A stretch of DNA of 64,000 bases from Phycisphaerales bacterium (GCA_028284805.1 JANQQZ010000132.1:24534-88533), one strand, 5' to 3'. Shown: positions 18,668 through 26,988, numbered from the stretch's first letter. The notes: generated by a model not told the origin, from the sequence alone. Program-made: numbers and translations.

Positions 18668-19066
18668 TTACTCGACCGTGCAGAGCAGCTCACCGCCGAC
18701 CCGCTTTTCACGGCAGGCGCGATCGCTCAGGACGCCGCTCGACGTCGACACGATGGCGATGCCCAGCCCCTGCAGCGGGCGGGGTAGCTCCTCGACCTTG
18801 GCGTAGCGCCTCCGCCCGGGCTTGCTCTCACGCTGGAGCCGGTGGATGATCTGCTCGCCGCGAGGCCCGTACTTCAGCTGCACACGGATCAGGCCCTGTC
18901 GCCCGTCCTCGATCACGTCGTACCCGGTGATGTAGCCCTCGCCCTGAAGCACGTCCGCGATGCCCCGGCAGACCTTGCTGTTCAGGCAGTCCACCGTCTT
19001 GGCGCGGTTCCGGACCGCGTTGCGGATCCGGGTGATCATGTCGGCGATCGGATCGCTCATCGTCAT
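18668..19066 (-). CDS. rpsH: 30S ribosomal protein S8
   Basis: 132 residues. It starts MTMSDPIADMITRIRNA (the ATG two codons later, at 19060, is an equally plausible start) and ends with the conserved STSSGVLSDRACREKRVGGELLCTVE. S8 binds the central domain of 16S rRNA and in other bacteria represses its own operon. It is 16 bases downstream of rpsN. Confidence 0.98.
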   Translation of the reverse strand: MTMSDPIADMITRIRNAVRNRAKTVDCLNSKVCRGIADVLQGEGYITGYDVIEDGRQGLIRVQLKYGPRGEQIIHRLQRESKPGRRRYAKVEELPRPLQGLGIAIVSTSSGVLSDRACREKRVGGELLCTVE

Positions 19067-19082
19067 CGTGTCGCTCCTCGCC

Positions 19083-19268
19083 TTACCAGCTCGACTTCCG
19101 CATGCCAGGCACCTTGCCCTCGAGGGCCAGCTTCCTCAGCATGATCCGGCTCACCCGGAACTTCCGGTACACGCCCCGGGCCCGACCCGTCAGCTCGCAC
19201 CGGCGCACCGTCCGCGTCGAGAACTTCGGGGTCTTCTTCGTCTTGGCGATCTGTGCCTTGCTGGCCAT
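19083..19268 (-). CDS. rpsN: 30S ribosomal protein S14, short form without zinc cysteines
   Basis: 61 residues, the length of the zinc-binding short S14. However, the two Cys-x2-Cys pairs are missing: only one cysteine remains (RRCELTGR), and the second pair position reads VSRIMLRK. The C-terminal half ([22 protein letters not shown] and the ending VPGMRKSSW) resembles the zinc-free long form of E. coli. So this is a short, cysteine-free variant. It is located between rplE and rpsH as expected, and it is the only S14 in the window. Confidence 0.95.
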   Translation of the reverse strand: MASKAQIAKTKKTPKFSTRTVRRCELTGRARGVYRKFRVSRIMLRKLALEGKVPGMRKSSW

Positions 19269-19314
19269 CGTCGGTCCTCAGTGGGCCGCCAGTCGGCGGC
19301 GGTTCGAATCCTGC

Positions 19315-19932
19315 TTACTTCCGCGCCGGCTCGGGCCTGCGGAACGGCATACCGAGCTGCTCGAGCACGAACCGGCTCCGCTCGGCGTCCGAGTTCTTGA
19401 ACACCACGTTGATGTGCATGCCGTGGGTGAAGTTCACCTCCGCCATGTTGATCTCCGGGAACACGCCCTGCTCGACCAGGCCGAACGAGTAGTTGCCCTG
19501 GCGATCGAACGACTTGGTCGGCAGGCCCCGGAAGTCCTTGATCCGGGGCGTCGTCAGGTGGATCAGCCGGTCCAGGAAGTGCCACATCCGGTCGCGACGC
19601 ATCGTGACCATGACGGCTGACTCATAGCCCTCGCGAACCTTGAAGTTCGAAACACTCTTCTTGGCCCGGATCAGGATCGGCTTCTGCCCTGAGATCTGCG
19701 TCAACGTGTCGATCACGGTCGACCGGACATTCGCCGGGACCTTGGTGCCGTCGAGGTGGCGACCGATGTTCACATTGATCACGATCTTCTCGAGCTTTGG
19801 CTGTGCCATGGGGTTGGCCAGGCCGAACTTCTCGGCGACCTGCTTGCGCACGCTCTCCTCGAAGAGCTTGGCGAGCCTCGGCTCGTTCGGCGGCACCACC
19901 GGTGCGTCCTTGTCTTTCTTGTTCTTCGCCAT
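19315..19932 (-). CDS. rplE: 50S ribosomal protein L5
   Basis: 205 residues. The core contains PKLEKIVINVNIGRHL, TQISGQKPILIRAKKSVSNFKVREG and MWHFLDRLIHLTTPRIKDFRG. The N-terminus carries about 25 extra charged residues (MAKNKKDKDAPVV...) before the usual start of the fold. L5 binds 5S rRNA and contacts P-site tRNA. Confidence 0.97.
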   Translation of the reverse strand: MAKNKKDKDAPVVPPNEPRLAKLFEESVRKQVAEKFGLANPMAQPKLEKIVINVNIGRHLDGTKVPANVRSTVIDTLTQISGQKPILIRAKKSVSNFKVREGYESAVMVTMRRDRMWHFLDRLIHLTTPRIKDFRGLPTKSFDRQGNYSFGLVEQGVFPEINMAEVNFTHGMHINVVFKNSDAERSRFVLEQLGMPFRRPEPARK

Positions 19933-19971
19933 CGGTCTGCTCCGAGCCGTGTCTTGGTCAGACGATCCGTC

Positions 19972-20307
19972 TTACTTCTTCTTCGGGGGCGAAACTCGCC
20001 CCAGCACCGCGCCGTTGCGGACCGCAACGCGGTCCTTGCTGCCGTCGTCGTTGATCTGGAAGCGGACCCGCGTCGGCTTGCCGTCGACCATCGGGCTGAC
20101 GTTGGAGATGTGGATCGGGCTCTCACGCGTCACCTTCGAGCCCTGCGGGTTCACCTGGGACCGCTTGATGTGCTTGGTGCGGAGGTTCACGCCCTCGACC
20201 CAGACACGATCCCGGGACGCGTCGACGCGCGAGACCCGACCCGTCTGGCCCTTGTTGGCCCCGGCGGTGACCATCACCTCGTCGCCCTTGCGAACGTGCA
20301 TCGCCAT
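19972..20307 (-). CDS. rplX: 50S ribosomal protein L24
   Basis: About 111 residues from the ATG at 20307 (MAMHVRKGDEVMV). An in-frame codon further upstream, at 20328, would overlap rplN and lies outside the conserved domain. The KOW motif is GDEVMVTAGANKGQTGRVSRVD; the ending GRVSPPKKK is basic. L24 initiates 50S assembly. One base separates it from the rplN stop, so the two are probably coupled. Confidence 0.95.
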   Translation of the reverse strand: MAMHVRKGDEVMVTAGANKGQTGRVSRVDASRDRVWVEGVNLRTKHIKRSQVNPQGSKVTRESPIHISNVSPMVDGKPTRVRFQINDDGSKDRVAVRNGAVLGRVSPPKKK

Positions 20308-20308
20308 G

Positions 20309-20695
20309 TCACACCACCTCCGGAGCAAGCGAAACGATCTTCATGTAGTTCCGGTCACGCAGCTCACGGGCGACCGGCCCGAAGATGCGGGTGCCCTTCG
20401 GGTTGCCCTCGTCGGAGATCAGCACGACCGCGTTGGTATCGAACGCGACGTACGACCCGTCGCGACGCCGCGTGGGCTTCTTGGACCGGACGATGACGGC
20501 CTTCGACTTGTCGCCCGGCTTGATGTCCGCGCCGGGCAGGGCCTTCTTCACCGAGATGAGCACGCGGTCGCCCACGTACGCCGTGCGGCGCGTCTGCCCG
20601 TCCCGGCGGGTCGAGCCGCCGTACACGCGGATCACGTAGGCGATCTTCGCCCCCGAGTTGTCCGCAACCTCGCATCGTGATTCTTGCTGCAGCAT
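20309..20695 (-). CDS. rplN: 50S ribosomal protein L14
   Basis: 128 residues, slightly above the usual 122. It begins [19 protein letters not shown] and contains [44 protein letters not shown] and KIVSLAPEV at the end. It forms intersubunit bridge B8. Located between rpsQ and rplX in canonical order. Confidence 0.98.
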   Translation of the reverse strand: MLQQESRCEVADNSGAKIAYVIRVYGGSTRRDGQTRRTAYVGDRVLISVKKALPGADIKPGDKSKAVIVRSKKPTRRRDGSYVAFDTNAVVLISDEGNPKGTRIFGPVARELRDRNYMKIVSLAPEVV

Positions 20696-20732
20696 CGCTC
20701 AGCCTCTTACCTTCTTCAGGGTCACCTGTCGC

Positions 20733-21014
20733 TCAGGCGCCCGGACGCTTCTCGACGATCCGAACGAGCTCCCAGCTCTTCGTCTTGCTCTTGGGCCTGC
20801 ACTCCCGGACCTCGACGCGGTCGCCGAGCTCCGACTCGTTGTTCTCGTCGTGCACCTGGAGCACGGTCCGACGCTTGACGTACTTGCCGTACTTGGGGTG
20901 CTTGGCCATGTAGGCGACCACGACCTTGCGGGTCTTGTCCGCCCGATCCGACTCGACAAAGCCGATCGTCGTCTTGGCCTTCGACTCGTTCTGCATCGTC
21001 GCTTGCTCAGTCAC
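20733..21014 (-). CDS. rpsQ: 30S ribosomal protein S17
   Basis: 93 residues from a GTG at 21014, chosen because AGAGG lies 8 bases upstream. The alternative ATG at 20996 would give 87 residues. The OB fold is recognised by GFVESDRADKTRKVVVAYMAKHPKYGKYVKRR and GDRVEVRECRPKSKTKSWELVRIVEK. It binds the 5' domain of 16S rRNA. Confidence 0.96.
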   Translation of the reverse strand: MTEQATMQNESKAKTTIGFVESDRADKTRKVVVAYMAKHPKYGKYVKRRTVLQVHDENNESELGDRVEVRECRPKSKTKSWELVRIVEKRPGA

Positions 21015-21065
21015 TCGCAGGTCCTCTCGCCGGCACCAGCCGACCCAGTTCCATCAACCGTCTCT

Positions 21066-21287
21066 TCAGGCCCCGGCCGCTTCCATCTGGCGACGCGTCT
21101 GCTCGGTCCGGAGCCTCGCAACGTTCTTACGGAGCGTCCCGAACTGGCTCGTGTCCTCGACCTTGTCGGTCACCGTCGCGCTTCGGAGGCGGTAGATCTG
21201 ATCGCGCAGCTTGCGGATCGTCCCCCCGATCTCTTCGTCCGACATGTCACGGATCTTCTCGACTTCGAGAACGTCCTTCTTTGCCAT
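21066..21287 (-). CDS. rpmC: 50S ribosomal protein L29
   Basis: 73 residues forming two helices: EVEKIRDMSDEEIGGTIRKLRDQIYRLR and the conserved FGTLRKNVARLRTEQTRR. It lies near the polypeptide exit and the trigger factor/SRP site. Located between rplP and rpsQ as usual. Confidence 0.96.
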   Translation of the reverse strand: MAKKDVLEVEKIRDMSDEEIGGTIRKLRDQIYRLRSATVTDKVEDTSQFGTLRKNVARLRTEQTRRQMEAAGA

Positions 21288-21318
21288 CGCGGTGCTCCTG
21301 CCTACTTCTGCCGGCCGA

Positions 21319-21744
21319 TCAGACCGTCACCCGACGCTTCACGAACCGGCACCGCACCGGCATCTTCATCGCAATCCGAACCATCGTGGACCGGGCGAAG
21401 CTCTCGCTGACGCCCGCCATCTCGAAGAGCATCGTGCCCTCCTTCACGCGAGCGGCCCAGTAGTCCACGTCCGCCTTGCCCTTGCCCATGCGGGTCTCGA
21501 GCGGCTTCTTCGACACCGGCTTGTCCGGGAACACCCGGATGAACAGCTTGCCCTGACGCTTCGAGAAGTGCTGGGCCGCGATACGCCCGGCCTCGAGCTG
21601 GCGAGCCGTGATCCACGCGCTCTCGAGCGACTGGAGACCGAAGTCGCCGTACGCGACGTAGTTCCCCTTCGTCGCCTTCCGGTTCACGCGGCTCGTGCGG
21701 CGGAATTCCTTCCGGTGCCGAACTCGCTTGGGCATCATCGCCAT
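21319..21744 (-). CDS. rplP: 50S ribosomal protein L16
   Basis: 141 residues. It begins MAMMPKRVRHRKEFR; the ATG two codons into the ORF (MMPKRV) may also serve. Diagnostic segments are GDFGLQSLESAWITARQLEAGR, RVFPDKPVSKKPLETRMGKGK and the ending RCRFVKRRVTV. L16 contacts the A-site tRNA elbow and the peptidyl transferase centre. Confidence 0.97.
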   Translation of the reverse strand: MAMMPKRVRHRKEFRRTSRVNRKATKGNYVAYGDFGLQSLESAWITARQLEAGRIAAQHFSKRQGKLFIRVFPDKPVSKKPLETRMGKGKADVDYWAARVKEGTMLFEMAGVSESFARSTMVRIAMKMPVRCRFVKRRVTV

Positions 21745-21795
21745 GACGAAACTCCAACCTTCTCGCCGCGGCCTTGGCCGCGAACGTCCATTCCC

Positions 21796-22497
21796 TTACC
21801 GTCGACCACGCGCCCGGGCCGTGCCGCCCGCGGCGTTCGAAGCCGTCTCGTCCTGCTCGGTCGAGTACGGGCCCTTGTAGATCCACACCTTCACGCCGAT
21901 CGCGCCGTACGTCGTGAAGCTCTCGGCGAAGCCGTACTCCACGTTCGCCTGCAGCGTGCTCAAGGGCAGCGAGCCGTGACGCACGTCCACCTTCCGGCTC
22001 ATCTCGGCGCCACCGAGACGACCCGAGATCAGAATGCGGACACCCTGGGCACCCGCCTGCATGACGGCCTCGCCTCGCATCTTGATTGCCCGGCGGAAGC
22101 CGCGGCTCTTCTTGAGCTGCTCGGCAACGCTCTCGGCGACCAACTGCGCCGACAGGTCCGGGTTCTTGATCTCGATGATCGAGATCGCGACCTTCCGGCC
22201 CGTCATGTACTGCAGCTCCTGCGTGATCCGCTCGACCTCGGCGCCCTTTGGTCCGATGACCAGACCCGGACGGGCCGTGCGAACGATCACCTTGAGCTCC
22301 TCACGCGTCCGCTCGATCAGGATCTCGCTGACCGCTGCGTACGGTGGCTTTCGGTTCAGGCGATCGTCGAGGAACTTGCGGATCTTCTCGTCTTCGACAA
22401 GAAGCTCGCCGAACAGCGCCTTGGGCGCGTACCAGCGGCTGCGGTGGGTCTCGGTCACGCCGAGACGCAGGCCGAAGGGGTGCGTCTTCTGTCCCAT
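21796..22497 (-). CDS. rpsC: 30S ribosomal protein S3
   Basis: 233 residues. It begins [22 protein letters not shown]. The KH domain includes VIGPKGAEVERITQEL, and the C-terminal domain contains RLGGAEMSRKVDVRHGSLPLSTLQA followed by GVKVWIYKGPY. It forms part of the mRNA entry channel and its helicase activity. Its start overlaps the rplV stop as TGATG, so the two are translationally coupled. Confidence 0.98.
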   Translation of the reverse strand: MGQKTHPFGLRLGVTETHRSRWYAPKALFGELLVEDEKIRKFLDDRLNRKPPYAAVSEILIERTREELKVIVRTARPGLVIGPKGAEVERITQELQYMTGRKVAISIIEIKNPDLSAQLVAESVAEQLKKSRGFRRAIKMRGEAVMQAGAQGVRILISGRLGGAEMSRKVDVRHGSLPLSTLQANVEYGFAESFTTYGAIGVKVWIYKGPYSTEQDETASNAAGGTARARGRR

Positions 22498-23045
22498 CAG
22501 TTCCGCTCCTCGATCGAGATCGTGATGTGGCTCGTGCGCTTCAGGATCGGGTGAGCCCGACCGCGGTCCTTCGGGCGGAACCGCTTGATGTGCGGCCCCT
22601 CATCCACCCGGCTCTCGCTCACGATCAGCAGGCTGTCGTCGACATCCGCAAGCTCCGCCTCGGCGTACGCCGCGGTCAGCGCCTTCTGCACGTTGGTCGC
22701 GGCCCGCTTGGTCGAGAAGGTCAGCATCTCGAGCGCCTCGCTGACGCTCTTGCCGCGGATGGCGTCCGCGACCAAGCGGGCCTTCAGCGGGCTGCCCCGG
22801 TGGTGACGCACCTGGCTGGTGAAGCGGGCGATGTCCTTCGCGGGCACGCCCAGCGCCGCAGCCATCGCGGCGATGTCCGCCGCCCGGCACCGCGGGTGGT
22901 CCCGACCGGCCATCCAGTTGCGAACCGCCTTGAGCGCCGCCTCAGGCTTCATGCCGTTCTGGGCACCGACCGCCTGAGCCAACTGCTCGGCGCCGACGCC
23001 GTTCTCGGCGGTGAGCTTCTTGAGTTTGTCGTTCTGGAGCCTCAT
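22497..23045 (-). CDS. rplV: 50S ribosomal protein L22 with HTH-like N-terminal extension
   Basis: 182 residues; bacterial L22 is about 110. Residues from about 74 on are ordinary L22: [43 protein letters not shown], and the hairpin-to-end region [22 protein letters not shown] that lines the exit tunnel. The first ~73 residues are additional. The stretch around [12 protein letters not shown] and [21 protein letters not shown], ending in an ALGV, has the look of a Cro/XRE-type helix-turn-helix, though this is pattern recognition only. The ATG at 23045 is the only good start; starting at the L22 core would leave the upstream 220 bases of open frame unexplained. Confidence 0.93.
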   Translation of the reverse strand: MRLQNDKLKKLTAENGVGAEQLAQAVGAQNGMKPEAALKAVRNWMAGRDHPRCRAADIAAMAAALGVPAKDIARFTSQVRHHRGSPLKARLVADAIRGKSVSEALEMLTFSTKRAATNVQKALTAAYAEAELADVDDSLLIVSESRVDEGPHIKRFRPKDRGRAHPILKRTSHITISIEERN

Positions 23046-23078
23046 GGCCTCAACCTCTTCATCAAGTCACGGCTCGCA

Positions 23079-23363
23079 TCAGCGGCCCGACTTGATGCCT
23101 TCCTTCTTGTTCGTGTGACCCCGGAACGTCCGCGTGTGGCTGAACTCACCCAGCTTGTGCCCGACCATGTCCTCGGTGACGTACACCTCGAGGAAGGCCC
23201 TTCCGTTGTGCACCTGGAATGTGTGCCCAACGAATTCGGGCACAATCGTGCACCGGCGCGCCCAGGTCTTGATCGGCTCGCGTCGTCCGTCGGCGTCCAT
23301 CTTCTCCACCTTGCGGTAGAGGCTCTCGACGACGAACGGTCCCTTTTTCAGGCTGCGTCCCAT
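23079..23363 (-). CDS. rpsS: 30S ribosomal protein S19
   Basis: 94 residues. It begins [21 protein letters not shown] and continues with [23 protein letters not shown] and [18 protein letters not shown]. It sits in the 30S head with S13 near bridge B1a. Spacing to rplB is 7 bases, so it is tightly coupled to it. Confidence 0.98.
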   Translation of the reverse strand: MGRSLKKGPFVVESLYRKVEKMDADGRREPIKTWARRCTIVPEFVGHTFQVHNGRAFLEVYVTEDMVGHKLGEFSHTRTFRGHTNKKEGIKSGR

Positions 23364-23370
23364 ACAGTCC

Positions 23371-24228
23371 TCACTTCACCTGGCCGTAACGCTTGCTCAC
23401 GCGACGGCGGATGATGAGCTTCGAGCTCGGCTTGTTCTTGTCGCGCGTCCGCCCGCCCTTGGCTGGCGTGCCCTGCTTGTTGACCGGCGCTCTGCCGCCC
23501 TTCGACCGGCCCTCACCACCACCCAGCGGGTGAGCATCGTGGCTCATCGCAACACCACGCGTCTTCGGACGGCGCCCGAGGTGACGGTTGATGCCCGCCT
23601 TGCCGAGGCGGCGGTTCTGGTGATCCGTGTTGCCCACCTGACCGACCGTGGCCCGGCACTCGACCGACACACGACGCGACTCGCCCGATGGCAGCACGAG
23701 CGTCGCGTACTTGCCTTCCTTGTTCATCAGGCGGGCCGCCGAGCCGGCCGAACGGCACATCTGCCCGCCCTTGCCAGGCTGAAGCTCGACGCAGTGCACG
23801 TTCAGACCTGTGGGGATGAACTTCAGGGGCATCGAGTTCCCGACGCTCGGCTCGATCGCCTCCGTCGAGTGGCTCATGACCTCCTGGCCATCCTTGAGAC
23901 CAACCGGGGCGAGCATGTACCGCTTGACGCCGTCGCTGTACTTGATCAGCGCGATGTTGCAGGTGCGGTTCGGGTCGTACTCGATGCCGACGATGGTGCC
24001 GACGACGCCATCACGGTCGGCGCGCCGGAAGTCGATCCGCCGGTAGCGACGCTTTGCGCCGCCCCCACGGCCCCGCACGGTGATCTTGCCCGAGTTGTTC
24101 CGCCCGCCCGACTTCTTAAGCGGGGCCAGCAGCGACTTCTCGGGCTTCTGCTTCGTGATCTCTTCACGAGTCAGCACGCTCGCGTTGCGGCGTCCCGGAC
24201 TCGTCGGCTTGTAGACTCTGATGCCCAT
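23371..24228 (-). CDS. rplB: 50S ribosomal protein L2
   Basis: 285 residues, slightly above the usual 275. Contains [20 protein letters not shown], the SH3-like RNA-binding core, and the conserved C-terminal loop [19 protein letters not shown], whose histidine lies close to the peptidyl transferase centre. The ending is basic (KRYGQVK). Located between rplW and rpsS. Confidence 0.98.
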   Translation of the reverse strand: MGIRVYKPTSPGRRNASVLTREEITKQKPEKSLLAPLKKSGGRNNSGKITVRGRGGGAKRRYRRIDFRRADRDGVVGTIVGIEYDPNRTCNIALIKYSDGVKRYMLAPVGLKDGQEVMSHSTEAIEPSVGNSMPLKFIPTGLNVHCVELQPGKGGQMCRSAGSAARLMNKEGKYATLVLPSGESRRVSVECRATVGQVGNTDHQNRRLGKAGINRHLGRRPKTRGVAMSHDAHPLGGGEGRSKGGRAPVNKQGTPAKGGRTRDKNKPSSKLIIRRRVSKRYGQVK

Positions 24229-24261
24229 TGCTTCAGGTTCCTTCGCTTCCCGCCCTCAGGC

Positions 24262-24537
24262 TCAGAACAACTCGATCGTTCCGCCCTCGGCGAGGGTCAC
24301 GGTGGCCTTCTTCGTGCTCGCCTCGGTCGCGTAGCCGTAGCGGTAACGACGCACCTTGCCCTTGCGGACCTGCGTCGCCACGCCCTCGACCTTCACGCCG
24401 TAGAGCTGCTCGACCGCCTGCTTGATATCCGTCTTGGTTGCGCGGCGATCGACCTCAAAGGTGTACCGCCCGACTTCCATCGCGGCGGTCGACTTCTCGG
24501 TCACGATCGGCTTCTTTACGACGTACGCGGCGTCCAT
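24262..24537 (-). CDS. rplW: 50S ribosomal protein L23
   Basis: 91 residues. It begins MDAAYVVKKPIVTEKSTAAM, with RYTFEVDRRATKTDIKQAVEQLYGVKV as the core. It lies at the exit tunnel and docks trigger factor and SRP. Its start overlaps the rplD stop by one base. Confidence 0.97.
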   Translation of the reverse strand: MDAAYVVKKPIVTEKSTAAMEVGRYTFEVDRRATKTDIKQAVEQLYGVKVEGVATQVRKGKVRRYRYGYATEASTKKATVTLAEGGTIELF

Positions 24538-25328
24538 CAGCTCGCCTCCCCGCTGCTAGCGGCAGCCTCGCCGCGGACCTTCTTGCCCCGGGGCTTCGCC
24601 TCACGACGCGGCTTCCGCTCCTGGCGCCCCATGGGCTCGACCTTCGCGTCCTTGCCCGTCTGCGAGCTGGGCCCGCCCAGCCACGCCTCGAGCTCGGACT
24701 TGCCGATGATTAGGTAACGGTGGTTGAGCATCTCGAACGCGGTCATCTGACTCGTCGGGATCAGCTCCACGTCCGCGACGTTCCGGGCGCTCTTGCGGAC
24801 CGCCTCAGACTTGTCCGCGTCCTCGCTCAGCACGACGAGGGCCGAGCGATCGAGCTTCAGCGAATCGAGGAACGCCACGAAGTCCTTGGTCTTCGGGGCC
24901 GACATCGTGAGATCATCGATCACACGGATCTCGCTGCCGAACTTCTCTGAGCCGAGAATCTTGGCCAGGAGCGCGTTGCGGTTGGCCTTGCGACGCATCT
25001 TGACGGGCATCGACTGGCGGTAGTCCTCGCGGGTCGCGGTCTTGGCGAACGCCCGACCACCGCCGCGGAACTGGGCGACCTTCCGCGTCGAATGACGCGC
25101 GTTGCCCGTGCCCTTCTGCTTGTACATCTTCCGGTTCGAGCCGGCGATCGCGTTGCGGCTCCGGGTGCGGGCGCTGCCCTGGCGACGGTTGGCGTGGTAC
25201 ATCACGTACGCCTGCTTGATCAGCGCGGCATTGATGCCCTGGTCCACCAGCGAAGCCGAAAGGGAGCCCTCATCGATCGGCATCTGCCCGACCTCGGCTC
25301 CCTGCATGTTGTACACGGGCACGTTCAT
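24537..25328 (-). CDS. rplD: 50S ribosomal protein L4 with basic C-terminal extension
   Basis: 263 residues from the ATG at 25328 (MNVPVYNMQGAEVGQ). The frame stays open upstream to 25514, but that stretch has no L4 similarity, so the later start is preferred. The core includes RSRNAIAGSNRKMYKQKGTGNARHST with the tunnel loop, and FEMLNHRYLIIGKSELEAW near the end of the fold. After about residue 215 there is a Lys/Arg-rich tail of nearly 50 residues absent from most L4 proteins. In E. coli L4 represses the S10 operon. Here the gene is preceded by a 278-base spacer that could be a regulatory leader. Confidence 0.96.
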   Translation of the reverse strand: MNVPVYNMQGAEVGQMPIDEGSLSASLVDQGINAALIKQAYVMYHANRRQGSARTRSRNAIAGSNRKMYKQKGTGNARHSTRKVAQFRGGGRAFAKTATREDYRQSMPVKMRRKANRNALLAKILGSEKFGSEIRVIDDLTMSAPKTKDFVAFLDSLKLDRSALVVLSEDADKSEAVRKSARNVADVELIPTSQMTAFEMLNHRYLIIGKSELEAWLGGPSSQTGKDAKVEPMGRQERKPRREAKPRGKKVRGEAAASSGEAS

Positions 25329-25606
25329 CGTGTCTTCCGTCCTGACGCCTTCCTGCGCGGGGTACCGAAGCCTCCCGCTGTCCTCGCCTTGCCGGCTCGC
25401 CTCCTGTCGCCCGCCGCTCACGGCTTTGGGCCCCCTGACTCTCGCCAGAGTGGGACGTTCCGGATCTGACTCGGCCGTCTCCGGGTTCCGGGCAACGCGC
25501 CCCGAACCCAACACTTGTTCTCGCCCGCCGGTTCCCCTCGGCTCACGCCTCCGGGCCTCCCGGGCTCACCGGCGGGGCTGTCCTTCGCCCGCCGATGCGT
25601 AATCAC
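25329..25606 (-). promoter_or_regulatory. Repeat-containing non-coding spacer between rplC and rplD
   Basis: 278 bases without a convincing gene inside an otherwise tight ribosomal protein operon. Read on the minus strand it contains three copies of GGCGGGCGA (plus-strand 25407-25415, 25521-25529, 25585-25593) and three copies of GTGAGC (25416-25421, 25541-25546, 25564-25569). A perfect 7-bp hairpin, CGGCGGG against CCCGCCG (25570-25576 and 25588-25594), lies just past the rplC stop. It has no T-run, so it is not an intrinsic terminator of the usual kind. It could be an rRNA-mimicking leader, an attenuator, an mRNA processing site or an internal promoter region. Function is unknown. Confidence 0.4.
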
Positions 25607-26302
25607 TCAACTGGCGGCAGCCGCCGCCTTGCCTCGGTACAGACGCGTCGCCGGACGCACCCGCACGATCGCCTTGTTGTGACCAGGCACCGGCCCCTTG
25701 ACCAGCATCAGGTTCTGCTCGGCATCGATCTTGACCACGTCGAGGCTGCGAACGGTCACCCGCTCCGAGCCCATGTGACCGGCCATTTTCTTGCCCTTCT
25801 TGATCCGGCCAGCTTTACCGGCGTTGTTGGCGTGGCCGCCGATCGAACCAGGCGAGCGGTGCTTCCGCTCCACGCCGTGGCTCGCGAGCTGGCCCTTGAA
25901 GCCGTGACGCTTCATGCCGCCCTGGAAGCCCTTGCCCTTGCTGGTGCCGATCACGTCGACGAACTTCACACCCTCGAACGCGTCGGCCTTGAGCACCTGG
26001 CCCAGCTCGTAGCTCGCGTCCGAATCCTCGGTGCGGAACTCGATGTGATGGTGCTTGGGCGTTGTGCCCGCCTTGGCGTCGTGAGCCATCAGGGGGATCG
26101 TGGCGTTGCGGGGCTTCCGCTCGCCGAAACCGATCTGCACACCCGAGTAGCCGTCGGTCTCCGGGGTCTTGACCTGCGTGACAACACACGGGCCGAGCTC
26201 GATCACCGTCACGGGCAGGCTGTTGCCCGCCTCGTCGTAGACCCGGGTCATCCCGAGCTTCCGTCCCAGCAGTGTTGGTCCGCTCTGGCTCATCGAACTC
26301 AC
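25607..26302 (-). CDS. rplC: 50S ribosomal protein L3
   Basis: 231 residues from a GTG at 26302 with AAGGG 5 bases upstream; the ATG at 26293 (MSQSG) is the alternative. The core shows LLGRKLGMTRVYDEAGNSLPVT, KGKGFQGGMKRHGFKGQLASHG and GSIGGHANNAGKAGRIKKGKKMAGHMG, whose tip reaches the peptidyl transferase centre. Located between rpsJ and rplD. Confidence 0.96.
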   Translation of the reverse strand: MSSMSQSGPTLLGRKLGMTRVYDEAGNSLPVTVIELGPCVVTQVKTPETDGYSGVQIGFGERKPRNATIPLMAHDAKAGTTPKHHHIEFRTEDSDASYELGQVLKADAFEGVKFVDVIGTSKGKGFQGGMKRHGFKGQLASHGVERKHRSPGSIGGHANNAGKAGRIKKGKKMAGHMGSERVTVRSLDVVKIDAEQNLMLVKGPVPGHNKAIVRVRPATRLYRGKAAAAAS

Positions 26303-26400
26303 TCAGCCCTTCGTTTCACCTGGTCGGTCTCATTCGCCGTGCGATGCCGAGAGCAGGTCGGGACTCGCTTCTACCTACAACAAAGGCCCAGTCTCGATGA

Positions 26401-26709
26401 CTAGGCCTTGATCTTGACGAACACACCCGCGGGCACGACCAGCCGGTTCAGCGCCTCGACGGTGCGGGCGTTGGGCTCGAAGATGTCGATGATCCGCTTG
26501 TGCGTGCGGATCTCGAATTGCTCGCGACTCTTCTTGTTCACGAACGGGCTGCGCAGCACCGTGTACTTCTCGATCCGCGTCGGCAGGGGCACCGGGCCGC
26601 TGACCTTTGCGTTCGTGCGTTTGGCGTTGTCGACGATCTCTTTCGCCGACGCGTCCAACGCGATGTGGTCGTACGCCTCCATCCGGATTCGGATCTTGCC
26701 GCCGTTCAT
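26401..26709 (-). CDS. rpsJ: 30S ribosomal protein S10
   Basis: 102 residues from the ATG at 26709 ([15 protein letters not shown]). The conserved body includes [36 protein letters not shown], and the ending is [12 protein letters not shown]. First gene of the S10-spc-alpha cluster; rpsL, rpsG, fusA and tuf are not upstream. S10 also pairs with NusB in rRNA antitermination. It has a long upstream region (see the promoter entry at 26902). Confidence 0.97.
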   Translation of the reverse strand: MNGGKIRIRMEAYDHIALDASAKEIVDNAKRTNAKVSGPVPLPTRIEKYTVLRSPFVNKKSREQFEIRTHKRIIDIFEPNARTVEALNRLVVPAGVFVKIKA

Positions 26710-26901
26710 CGAGCCACACGCTCCCGTTCCCCTCGTCTGAGAGGGGCATCCATCCCGACCGCGACGCGATCGGATCACAACTCAACCCATCGACCCGGCC
26801 CGGGACTCGCCCGGAACAGGGTCTACGATGACAAGACCGCCGGTTGGATCACCGACCAATCCACCACCCGCGCCGACGACAACGCCTCGGAGCGGACTGC
26901 A

Positions 26902-26929
26902 AGCGTAGGCCCCCACCCCGATGGGTCAA
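26902..26929 (-). promoter_or_regulatory. Candidate promoter of the S10-spc-alpha operon
   Basis: On the minus strand, TTGACC (26924-26929) and TACGCT (26902-26907) are separated by 16 bases, a fair sigma-70-type match. It lies in the 279 bases between rpsJ and the divergent exported-protein gene. If used, it gives a leader of about 190 bases before rpsJ, long enough for autoregulation. The leader contains several GC-rich inverted segments. No start site is known, so this is a sequence prediction only. Confidence 0.4.
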
Positions 26930-26988
26930 CGATCCAGGGCCGCCTGGTCGAAGAAAAACACAACGGAACCTGAAGCAGGAGCGAAGCC

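Noticed and set aside
19269..19314. tRNA T-loop-like string GGTTCGAATCC in the gap between rplE and rpsN
   Set aside because: The T stem does not pair and the rest of the cloverleaf would lie in rpsN or rplE coding sequence.
25329..25514. In-frame upstream extension of rplD (62 extra residues)
   Set aside because: The L4 N-terminus starts at 25328 with MNVPVYNMQG; the extension has no L4 similarity and overlaps the repeat-containing spacer, so non-coding is more likely.
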